A stretch of 64,000 nucleotides of DNA from Hybos culiciformis. Its lineage: Eukaryota > Arthropoda > Insecta > Diptera > Hybotidae. The notes under the pieces are model-generated. The model had not been told where the DNA came from. It saw only the letters and a program-made list of their open reading frames with translations, and did no database searches. How positions within the stretch are numbered: the stretch's first letter is position 1; each line of letters opens with the position of its first letter. Shown here piece after piece: positions 55,496 through 64,000 of this stretch. The stretch is taken from positions 37,319,381 through 37,383,380 of the forward strand of contig OZ023275.1 in the NCBI GenBank assembly GCA_964007475.1, in the 5' to 3' direction. Made by a program: the position numbers and the translations under genes.

Positions 55496-56273
55496 TACAC
55501 AGAAAAAAATTTGCTCGTACTCATTACGTCAAAAAAGTTCGTTAATGACATTCTCGTTAAGATAACGAAAAATAATGAATAAATACGTTTTTGTAACGTA
55601 AATTTCGTTTATTTTCTATTACGAACCTTTTTTTTCATTTTTAGTACTCGTTAAAGAAGTTCGTTAATCGTTAAATACGGGAAACAAAAATTTCAATCCA
55701 TACAGAACTTATATTTTCCATTTTACACATTGCCGTAAATTTAGTTCATAGCTCAGTGGCAGAGTTGATGGATTGCAATGTTTAGGACAGTGGTTCGAAG
55801 CCACAAGCGGGCATAAAAAAAATTATTAAAAAAAAATTAAATAAAAAAATTTAAAAAATAAATAATAAAAAAAGAAACATAAATAAAAAAAATTAATAAA
55901 TAAAAAAAATAAATAAAAAAAAATTAAAAAAAAAATTAAAAAAAAAAAAAAATTAAATAAATAAATAAAAAAAAAAAATAAAAAAAAAAATAAAAAAAAA
56001 AATAAAAAAAAAATTAAAATAAAAAACAAAAAAGAAATAAAAAAAAAATTAAATAAATAAAAAAAAAAATTTAGTCTAGTAAAATTTTTTTTTCGTATTT
56101 GCGGGGTTTTTGCTGAAGAATTTGAAAGGTTTTTGGTTTTGGGGTATAACGAACTTTTTTAACGAACTACGAGCTTTTTTCAACGAAATGTTCGTTGTAG
56201 CCAAAATAACGAATTTTTCGTTGATTTTAACGAATTATTTAGTTATTAGTACGAGCAAATTTTTTTCTGTGTA
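55496..56273. mobile_element. TIR element A (774 bp) carrying a tRNA-derived SINE-like insertion
   Basis: Its ends CACAGAAAAAAATTTGCTCG (from 55498) and complement (to 56271) match perfectly for at least 24 bp, and TA flanks each side. Both arms contain many short inverted AACGAA/TTCGTT motifs. The middle is interrupted by a tRNA-like head and a long A-rich tail, bounded by a 9-bp repeat AAATTTAGT. Without that insertion the element would be about 444 bp. A TA target suggests a Tc1/mariner-like mobiliser. No transposase is encoded. Confidence 0.75.
55737..56075 (+). repeat. tRNA-derived SINE-like insertion in element A
   Basis: AAATTTAGT flanks both sides (55737-55745, 56067-56075), as expected for a retroposition target duplication. 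The head has Pol III box A TAGCTCAGTGG (55749-55759) and box B GGTTCGAAGCC (55792-55802), starting 43 bp apart as in tRNA genes. D-arm pairing is good and the T stem is short, but no acceptor stem forms, so it is not a functional tRNA gene. The anticodon-loop region reads ATTGCAA. After GGGCATAA comes an A-rich tail of about 250 bp built from A runs with single T's. Confidence 0.65.
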
Positions 56274-57210
56274 ATATTAGTTATCTTTCAATAAAATTCA
56301 CTAATAAAACTATAAAAATTAATATAAAAATCGATTTTCTTCAATCATTATCTACGTCCTTTTTAATTCAAAGCTAAAATTTTATTGTTTTTATGAATTT
56401 CAAATAATAGAATATGTTAAAATCGAATTTTCGAATGGATTGAAATATCATTTCATTATTATTCATCTAATCAGTACTATTTGTATGATAATAAATAATG
56501 TAGTACTTCATATTTACATATAGTAGTGAAATATTAATGAATAGTATAGTATATGATTATAATTAGAATTATTTTATCCATGTTTATTTTATCATTTGTT
56601 TTAATATTTTCAATGACCATATCACTGTTGCAGTTCAGAAATAAATTTATGTCGAAATAAATTTATGTCTTATATTTTTATTTTCCTATAGTCTTTTGTT
56701 CATAATAAACTCTCGTAGTGAATCATAAAATTATAATAAATTGTTGTTAAATATGCATATACTGTATACATATAAGGTATAAATGTTAGAAAATTCTATA
56801 GCCGAATTTCCAACAAAAAAAAACCAAAAGACAAAATTATCTTGATAATATAAACTTTTTATTTTTAGTACACATGTATATTATATACACATAAATGTTT
56901 TTTATAATTTTTAATTGTTTAATTCATATGGGTAGATTTTTATTTCCAATCTGAATCTTATGTACAAAAAAATTGGCGCCAGAATAAAAAATTAATTAGT
57001 CTAGACTTTAGTTGGAATAATTTAGATTAGCGAATTGTCATTAATAATGTTAAAAATTTCACATATTCGTTTTCTTTATATTAATTAATTTTATTTGAAC
57101 AATATCAAAATATTAATATTTTGAAAATGATAAAATTGAAAATTTTTAACAAATAATTTTATTTAGGTTTATTTCTTATTCTTTTTGTAACACTGTCACA
57201 TTATATTATA
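56274..57210. other. Spacer between TIR elements A and B
   Basis: About 940 bp of AT-rich DNA. The only short duplication noticed is AAATAAATTTATGTC, twice at 56640-56670. Confidence 0.5.
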
Positions 57211-57486
57211 TACACGGAAAGAAACAAAACGTTGTTCCTGAACGAAAAATTAAGCAAACAAAGTTTGTTTGTGGTTTTCTTTTATGACAAACAAAGGTCT
57301 CCATTGCATTAAAAGTAGCTTTCTTTTAAAGCCAATATCTAGTACTTTTGCAGCAAAAGAAAACCAATTGTTGCAGTTTCCTTCAAAAGAAATTTGTTTA
57401 AGACAAACAAATAAATAAGATTGCATTAAAAGTGGATTACTTTTAAAGCCAATACTTTATTTTTCCTGCACTTTTGCTTCAAAAGA

Positions 57487-57671
57487 ATTTTTTTTTTATT
57501 TAATTTTTTGTATTTAATTTTTTTTTAATTATTTTTTTTTATTTAATTTTTTTTATTTATTAGAATTTTTTTATTAAATTATATTCTTATTATGCTTGCC
57601 CCTTTCTTTGGGATTCGAACCTGCGTCCTTAGCATTGCAATTCGCCAACACTACCACTCAGCTACGGTATT
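57487..57671 (-). repeat. tRNA-derived SINE-like module in element B
   Basis: Read on the minus strand: box A TAGCTGAGTGG (57664-57654), then box B GGTTCGAATCC (57621-57611), again 43 bp apart, then AAGGGGCAAGCATAATAA and an A/T-rich tail down to 57487. The segment ATTGCAATGCTAAGGAC between the boxes matches the element-A copy (ATTGCAATGTTTAGGAC). The T stem has only two certain pairs, so a working tRNA is unlikely. Flanking duplication is unclear (TTCAAA on both sides at best). Confidence 0.6.
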
Positions 57672-57707
57672 CAAATTTAAAAAGTATATAAAATAAAAAA
57701 TATTAAT

Positions 57708-57756
57708 TGGCGATTTGCAATGCTAAGGATGCAGGTCCAAATCCTGTACAGAGCTA
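57708..57756 (+). repeat. Partial second tRNA-like copy in element B, opposite orientation
   Basis: TTGCAATGCTAAGGATGCAG, then GTCCAAATCC, repeats the anticodon-to-box-B half of the minus-strand module, inverted and about 40 bp away. The box A half is absent and box B is mutated (GGTCCAAATCC). Confidence 0.6.
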
Positions 57757-58359
57757 ACAAATTTTGGTTTTTGTTTTTTCCGAACGTTTTGTTTTTGAGG
57801 TAAACATTTTAATTTTATTGAATTTCACTCCAAAAATTATTTATCTTACTGTAAAAGAAAACTTTTGATAAAGTAAAAATAAATAAATTACAATAAAAGT
57901 TTTTAACTTGTGACAAATGCAGTACACCATCTTTTATTAGCCCCAAAATTATATTGTTTGTTCCAAAAGGAAGAATTTCAATTTTAAAAAGCTCTAAACG
58001 CTTTTTGTTTAAGATAAACGTTTAAATTTCTGTCAATTTCAATTCAAAATATTTTTATTTGCTTTAAAAACTTTAAAATAACATATATACATATTTCTTT
58101 TGGGTCCAATTAACTTAAGTTGTAATTAAAACAAATGCTGTTTGCAATGAGTTTTTTAAAATTTACTCTAAACTTTCCAAACGTTTGCGTTAAACATATT
58201 TGAAAACGGATTTGATCTAAATAAAAAGTGTTTGATGTCAAGTCCGACTTGTTTCGTGCAAATATATTTTTTTTGTTTTAAAAACTCAAATTTTTGCAAT
58301 GACTGTTTTTTTTTAGAGTAAACACATTTGTTTTGCTGCGTTTTTTTTCTTTCCGTGTA

Positions 58360-59418
58360 TGATAACTATGTTAGCTTCAAAAAATAAATTATTGTAAATA
58401 AGATTACAAAAACTAAATTACTATTTTTTGTTTTGTAAAACATCGTATAAATTTTCAAAGATTACGATTAAAACAAATTGGATAGTCAATATCTCGGTTG
58501 AAATAACTGTCGGGATTTGCTTTAAAAATAAATTTTGAAATTGATAAAGACGATAAAGACTTAATAAAAAATATCTATATTATAATTCTGCCGTTTAATG
58601 CTAGTTAAATTTAACTAATCTAGTCAGTTTCTGGTCAGATCCCTTTAATTTATTTGTCTATATTACTTTTCAAATGCTATTTAGGAATATCTTCTATAAG
58701 GAATTCAGATAAAATGTTTAACATACACAAATTGACATTGATTTTTTATTCACTTTTCTCTTCGGTTAGAAATTTTTAAAGAAAAATCTCTTTAATATTT
58801 TTATCTTTGTGGTACAAAGAAAATGTAACATAAAAAATAAAAGTTTGTGGAAGTTGGAAAATAAAAAAAAAAAACAATAGAATTTTTATGTATATGTAAC
58901 TAACTAAATATGAAAATATACAAAGACTTTAAGATATTAATATCCTTAATTCTCACAGTAAACTGAAATTGAAAGTTCATTCTTTTAACTTCAGCATTAC
59001 CATTTTTTTTTTTTTAAATAAATATAACTATCCTTTTGAAAATGTAGCTGAAACTGAGAAAAATGAGAAAAAAAATTAAGAAAAACTCAGGAAGGTATAT
59101 CTAAAGAAAATAATAAGAGAAGAAAATTATTATGAAAGATTTAAAATTGTTCAAATATGAAGAAATTAAATAATATTACATGACACCTGTCAGACCTTGT
59201 TTTTTTTTCTTTTAAATAGAACACAGAAGTTACAGAAAATTTTATGAAAGTGAGAAGTATAAGAATGCTATAATTAAAAATGTGACAATAACCAAATATA
59301 ATTTGAAAAAAGTCAGAAGGAAAATATAGTTAGATAAACCAGGAAAATTTTATTATATTAATTAATTGTTATCAATTTTTTTACATACATAGATAATAAA
59401 CATGAAATTAATTGGTCT
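58360..59418. other. Intergenic, no feature recognised
   Basis: AT-rich with A-rich runs near 58860-58875 and a T-run near 59004. No open frame or repeat of note. Confidence 0.55.
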
Positions 59419-60200
59419 CTTTGGATCAGTGGCGGAACTTCAAAAATGCCCCCCCCCCCCCCCCCCAACCCCGCGCAAAAGACTATAATATAACAAAAAA
59501 AATATTTATTTCATATATCTCAATAAAAATAAAAATAACATAAAAATGAACACCTATACTTTTTAAATAGTGAAATTCTTCCGCCGCGATTTCATATTGG
59601 CAAAATTGGTGATTATGTTCTTCATTTTGGGTCTTTTGACATGGGCACTTAATTTAGGGGGCCTCCAAACAACATTATACAAAACGTCAAAAAGTTTACT
59701 TCGCACTTTTAAGTACGCTACAAACAACTAACTGCTGAATATTATGATTTCATTCTTGTTGTTCTTAGTGAAATATTTATTATGCTTTGAGTTGTAACAT
59801 AAGAAATTATTATATAAAAGTTTATTAAGCGTAGTCACTACTTGATTAATACTTAGTAGTATTTCATGTTATCAAAAGTTTAAACTGAAATTGTTTGTTT
59901 TTTTCTCTAAAATTGAATTGACCTCTAGAATTTATTTCTATGAACTCTACTAAAAGTACGGCTGATTTTTTTTTTCACATGCCCTGGTCCTACTCATAAT
60001 GTTTTAATCATTATTTCGTAATTGTGGGCCCACTATAGTTGCGGATAAAGTATTATATATACAATTATACATAAAAAAAATGTTTTAATAATTTTTCTTT
60101 TAATTTTAATTATGATTTTGGGCCTCCTATGCTCCAATAGCTCGTGGGCCCCCCCGCAACGCAAGGTCTGCGGTAAAGTAGTTCCGGCACTGCTTTGGAT
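59419..60200. mobile_element. hAT-like MITE, 766 bp, with perfect 8-bp target duplication
   Basis: CTTTGGAT lies at 59419-59426 and 60193-60200. The element starts CAGTGGCGGAACT and ends AGTTCCGGCACTG (12 of 13 inverted). Subterminal C runs on the left (59449-59466) and GGGCCCCCCCGC-type sequence on the right are unusual in this AT-rich setting. CAGTG ends with 8-bp duplication fit hAT. No transposase remains. The perfect duplication suggests fairly recent insertion. Confidence 0.85.
59449..59466 (+). repeat. C18 homopolymer tract
   Basis: Eighteen consecutive C bases near the left end of the hAT-like MITE. It is the longest C/G run in the window and likely to be length-variable or prone to sequencing error. 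Confidence 0.9.
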
Positions 60201-60237
60201 GTAAGGCCATTATGCCTTTATGTTACAACGGCCTTAC
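60201..60237. repeat. 8-bp stem hairpin beside the hAT-like MITE
   Basis: GTAAGGCC (60201-60208) pairs with GGCCTTAC (60230-60237) across 21 bases. It abuts the target duplication at 60200. It may mark an older repeat that was the insertion target. Confidence 0.5.
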
Positions 60238-62969
60238 GACTGTAGTTCATAATCCAGGTTCTATGGATAGCTAGAGTAGATTCTCTGTAGCGTATTTTTT
60301 CATGCATTTTATTCATATCAAATGCAATTTATCGATATTGTACGTACATCATATTGAAATAAAAATGATTTTTACTATTTTGATTTTCATCCATTATATG
60401 ATTTCTGTACGTACTTTACAGGTTTGACACGATTGAAAAAAGAAAGAAAAAAAATATATTTTCTTATTTCAATTTAACAAGCAAACGATAAGCTTAATCC
60501 ATAACATACATTGAGCTTTTATTTTAAGACATTTTTATTGATTATGAATTTTATAAACATAAAAGATTAGAATTCTTTTAAAATGAAATTTTTTTTTTAT
60601 TTTATTATTATGCGTATAATCGTAATAAGAGTATAGGGATTTTAAATGATTTCTTCTTCTTTTCTTTTTTCATTAATAAGATGGTTTTGCAGAAATTCCG
60701 CACACATTAAAAGCTCGTATAAATTTTAAAATATACTTTTTCCTGAATACAATTCAATTCAAGTTAATATACTTTTGGGAAATATTAACAGTTGGGGGAA
60801 AATGCACAATTTTATTAAACAATTTATTTTGTTACGTTTAATAATGTTTCAGTTTTCTCAAACGTTTAAAATCAATTAGCATGAGGATTATAATTATATA
60901 CCTCAATTGAAAGAATGATTAATGTAATTTATTTTTTCTCATTTAAAGAGTCCTTAATTCTATTTTCTTGTCAAAAGAAAAGCTGTAATGCCATTTGAAA
61001 GCCAATGTAATATAATAATTGAAATTTTGAAGGTTATATTAAACTTATACATTATTTAGATTGGTCAGTGAACACAAAAGAGTCCAGGATTTTTTTTATA
61101 TTGAAAACAATTATCAACATTTTGATTATAACTACCTAGAATTACTTCCCTTGTAACTGGAGAGTACTTCTATAAAATTAATGGAATTTTAGAAAATTAA
61201 AAAAATTAAATTAATGTTAATTTAATTTAACACTATAAATATTACCATCATCTTCATCATGAGTATAATTTTCATATAAAAATAATCTTTTTCATTTTAT
61301 TCTTTCATTCTTCTTCTACCTACATTACTATCTTTAATACATAAATGTACTAAAAATCGAAAACAAAATTCTTGTTTACATGAAAAATGATAATTTCGCT
61401 TTATGCAATAAATTTAAATTCTGTTATTTTTTTTTTGTTTGATGTTTATCAGATTTAACTAACGTTGTGGCTTAAAAGAGCAATTTAATTTTATTTAGCT
61501 GTTAAACACACAAAACAATTTATTTAAATTAATTCAATTTTTATTGCGTTTTAGGTTTTATTAAGAAATAAAGATAAATAGATATGTTATTTAATATATT
61601 TTCCATATTAATATTCTTAAGAAATAAGAAAACAAAAATTTTTTATTTAAAATGACGTATATGTTTGTAGGTACATTGTACATTATGTGTCTTATGATAA
61701 ATAATACATAAAATGAACTTGAAAAACAAAATCACAAAAGAAAAAACATAAATTTAATTAAAATATGAGACAAAATATTTGAGATACAATTCTTTTTTCT
61801 TCTTCAAAGCTAAGGATTGTTTTTCATAAAGCTCTATTTAAAAATATATAGGTATATGTACATAGTGTAAATGTGTTTATATTTAAAGGATACATGAATT
61901 TGTTTGTAGGATTTAGTTAAATTTCATAGAATTTCCCTATTATTCTACTGTGGAGCTGAAATTTATAAAATAATTAGGAAAAAAATGTTTTTGCATTAGT
62001 ACGAATATCTAAACTGGCTCCGCTAAATAAAATCAGCAAGATCTTTATAGGGAACTTAATCGCTAACAAATCACTTTAATATCGCTGAATAAAATTCTGA
62101 ATGAAAATCATTTAATCTGGCCGCTACTATTTAAAATAATTTCAAAATACATTTATCTCGCGACCAAAAATAAATTCTGAGCTATATTAATTGATGATTT
62201 TAACAAATAATGTACAAATATTAAGGTTTGATACCCAAACATATAAATGTTATTAATTCTCTCACTTTTATTTATTAGTCCTTTGAATCATTTTATATGG
62301 CAAAAATAATCCAATGACTTTTAAGGAAGTCTCAGATACATTCTTTCCACTTGGAAACTATCGTTTTAACTTGTGATTTAATTTTTTACATAATGGTTTT
62401 TAAAAATAAAATATTGGATGTTTATAATATTATAAGTATTATGCAAACAATAATTAACACGTCAACTGATATTTATGGACATTTGTATATAATCCAAATT
62501 TAAATTAAAAAATTAACATTAAATTTTTTTTTTTAAAACAAGCTTTTATTTATTGAACTTAAAAGCATAAAATAAAAATAAAAGCTATAAATACATACTT
62601 CTTTAAATTTTTTTTTTTAAACTTAAGAAGGAATATTTAATTCGCCATTTTGTGGGAGGCTACATATTGGAGGTATTATAAAATTGAATATTGTATTGTC
62701 TTCAGAACCGAAGATGTGTTAAAAATTTCAGCAATATCGGATATCGGTATATAGTCGAAAAATCAATCACAAGATTTGTCCCAAACAGATATGAATCGAA
62801 CTTGAATAAAAGTTGGTAATTAAAAAGTAGTTTATAATTGCATAGAAGTAATAATAATGACCTGCAATTACTCATATATATTCAAATTATATATTTACAC
62901 ATATTGTATAATAAGTTATGGAAAAAATAGTTTTTATTTATTTCCACTCTCTTACTTTAATAACCCAAA
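60238..62969. other. Intergenic upstream of the DUF1091 gene
   Basis: AT-rich. The last 330 bp includes a less AT-rich patch (62640-62800), possibly promoter-proximal or an old repeat, and TATA-like runs near 62880-62915. No core promoter can be assigned with confidence. Confidence 0.4.
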
Positions 62970-64000
62970 ATGAGAAATTCGGTGACATTTTTTTTCATTA
63001 TAATTCAAATTATTTTTAATGCATTATCATCAAAATCAAATACAAAAACATTTATTAAATTTTTAGACTTTAAATGCTTTGTACTCACTTCCGAAGTCGA
63101 GGCAAATTGCAGCACAAATCATTTAAATGCATATTCGTCCGAAATAAATTTTAATTTAAACATTTTTTTAAGAGTTGATGTTCAAGCAGAGAACAAGGCT
63201 ATGGCAAGTATTTATAGAATAATGTACATATAATTATTAAAAAATTAAAACAATCAGAACAGAATATTAATTTCAAATGAAATATAAATTTTTGAATATT
63301 GATTTCAGATCAAATATAAATTTTTGAAGTACATCGGAACAAGTTTCAAACCATATGTAGGTGAAAGAACAGTTGACGTTTGCGACTTGCTATATTTCGC
63401 AACAAAGAAAAATGTAATGCCCTTTGCTGATTTGTTATCTCCATTATTGTCAAAGTATACAAATATCCGGGCATGTCCCTTAGGAGTAAGTAAATAATTG
63501 TTAAAAATTATAGAACTGATACAAAAAATCAATTTGTTGAAAAATCAAATGGATGATTGTGTACATTGCATTAATTTATTCATACTGCTAATATTTTGAT
63601 ACTACATATCATGCTATTATTTGTAATGATGTTTGAATACGAACCTGAAATAATTTTCATCGCTTTTTTTGATAAAATTTGAAAAAAAATAAATAAAATG
63701 TAAAATTAACTTAATATTTTTAATATTTTCTTTACATAATGAAATTTTCTCCCACGTGCATGGAGTTGTCTCAGTTAACTTGTTAGCAACAACTATTTAA
63801 CTATTTAATTTTAAAATTAGGTATTATCTTTTTAGCCTAATGAATTATTTTATGGTAGAAATGTACCAATGCCATTCGCCAAATATTCAACTGGTTTTTT
63901 TCCATTTGGAAAATATGGTTTGGAAGTATCATTCAATAAAACTTCTACATCAGAAAGTTTGGGCAGATTTGTTGTATATTTTGTGAACGGAAAAAATAAA
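62970..64000 (+). CDS. DUF1091 (DM8) family secreted protein, 3 exons visible, 3'-truncated by window end
   Basis: Exons are read as 62970-63203, 63309-63485 and 63836-64000, all joined in phase 0, giving at least 192 residues with no stop before the edge. The start is the first ATG of a frame opening with a hydrophobic signal-peptide-like stretch (residues about 5-19, VTFFFIIIQIIFNAL). The mature part has four cysteines at 36, 47, 103 and 134, with the family hallmarks FKC near the N terminus, TVDVC mid-protein, ACPLG near 133-137 and a C-terminal G-Y-x-L then GRFVVYF strand pattern. This matches the DUF1091/DM8 family (usually about 170-190 residues, secreted, mostly fly genes, molecular function largely unknown). 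Intron 2 (63486-63835) is GTAAGT...TTTTTAG. Intron 1 (63204-63308) is best read as GCAAGT...TTTCAG. The stop codon lies beyond the window, probably soon after. Family assignment is confident; exon 1's 3' boundary is less so. Confidence 0.85.
63204..63308 (+). other. Intron 1 of the DUF1091 gene, probable GC-AG intron
   Basis: The exon ends in ATG and is followed by GCAAGT, the typical strong GC-donor hexamer; the acceptor is TTTCAG before ATC AAA TAT. This join is phase 0 and keeps the reading frame. The GT at 63208 gives a stop after three codons, and the GT at 63224 also breaks the frame. Weak GT sites at 63174 and 63180 would keep phase but are poor donor matches and would remove 8-10 residues. 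The length is 105 bp. Confidence 0.6.
63486..63835 (+). other. Intron 2 of the DUF1091 gene (GT-AG)
   Basis: Donor GTAAGT follows GGA (Gly137). Acceptor TTTTTAG precedes CCT (Pro138). Phase 0, 350 bp. An earlier AG at 63819-63820 would lead to an in-frame TAG, so the later acceptor is chosen. No other feature is visible in it. Confidence 0.75.

Larger units (their letters stand above)
57211..58359. mobile_element. TIR element B (1,145 bp) containing two tRNA-like segments
   Basis: Ends CACGGAAAGAAA (from 57213) and complement (to 58357), with TA on both sides. The left part holds two similar copies of a TTGCATTAAAAGT...AAAGCCAATA block (about 57304 and 57422). The right part has a degenerate duplication of about 220 bp (TTTTGTTT then TAAACGTTT blocks near 57785 and 58010). 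Between them lie a tRNA-like head with T-rich tail on the minus strand and a degenerate partner on the plus strand. Termini resemble element A. No transposase. Confidence 0.7.

Noticed and set aside
55742..55815. Functional tRNA gene
   Set aside because: Boxes A and B are present, but the acceptor stem does not pair, the anticodon stem is poor and an A-rich tail follows; better explained as a SINE head.
55826..56029. 67-codon Phe/Leu-only frame on the minus strand
   Set aside because: Translation of the A-rich SINE tail; pure low complexity.
57600..57671. Functional tRNA gene on the minus strand
   Set aside because: T stem and acceptor stem are broken; same SINE-like module as at 55.7 kb.
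63305..63532. 75-codon open frame on the minus strand
   Set aside because: Antisense shadow of exon 2 of the DUF1091 gene.

Overview
The window looks like very AT-rich (well over 70% A+T by eye) nuclear DNA from an insect, most likely a dipteran. Two things point that way. First, the only convincing gene is a secreted DUF1091/DM8-family protein, a family expanded mainly in flies, with short introns. Second, the rest is intergenic DNA full of small, degraded, non-autonomous DNA transposons (MITEs) and a tRNA-derived SINE-like repeat. No rRNA gene, intact tRNA gene, CRISPR array, bacterial-type operon or intact transposase was found.

Layout. 0.45-2.05 kb: a hAT-like non-autonomous element with a long foldback MITE nested in it. 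2-9 kb: low-complexity DNA, one isolated 119-codon reading frame of doubtful status and a 160-bp foldback. 9.1-9.6 kb: a hAT-like MITE with a perfect 8-bp target duplication. 10-22 kb: unannotatable AT-rich sequence with a diverged relative of the first foldback near 15 kb. 22.5-26.6 kb: three TIR elements: a near-palindrome, one containing a 16-bp perfect hairpin, and a locally GC-rich one. 30-43 kb: a degenerate tandem repeat, an old hAT-like element, a TIR element and a decayed pogo-like element. 50.6-51.1 kb: a TIR element. 55.5-58.4 kb: the most unusual part, two neighbouring TIR elements, each carrying a tRNA-like module with box A and box B 43 bp apart and an A-rich tail. 59.4-60.2 kb: a hAT-like MITE with a perfect 8-bp duplication and an 18-base C tract.

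The gene occupies 62,970 to past the right edge on the + strand, in three visible exons. Intron 1 appears to use a GC-AG splice pair and intron 2 a standard GT-AG pair. The gene is cut off by the window end.

The elements do not work together as a pathway. They record repeated insertion by hAT-like and TA-targeting (Tc1/mariner-like) transposases supplied from elsewhere, plus SINE retroposition into at least one of them. All family names rest on termini, target duplications and motif reading by eye; no database search was possible.
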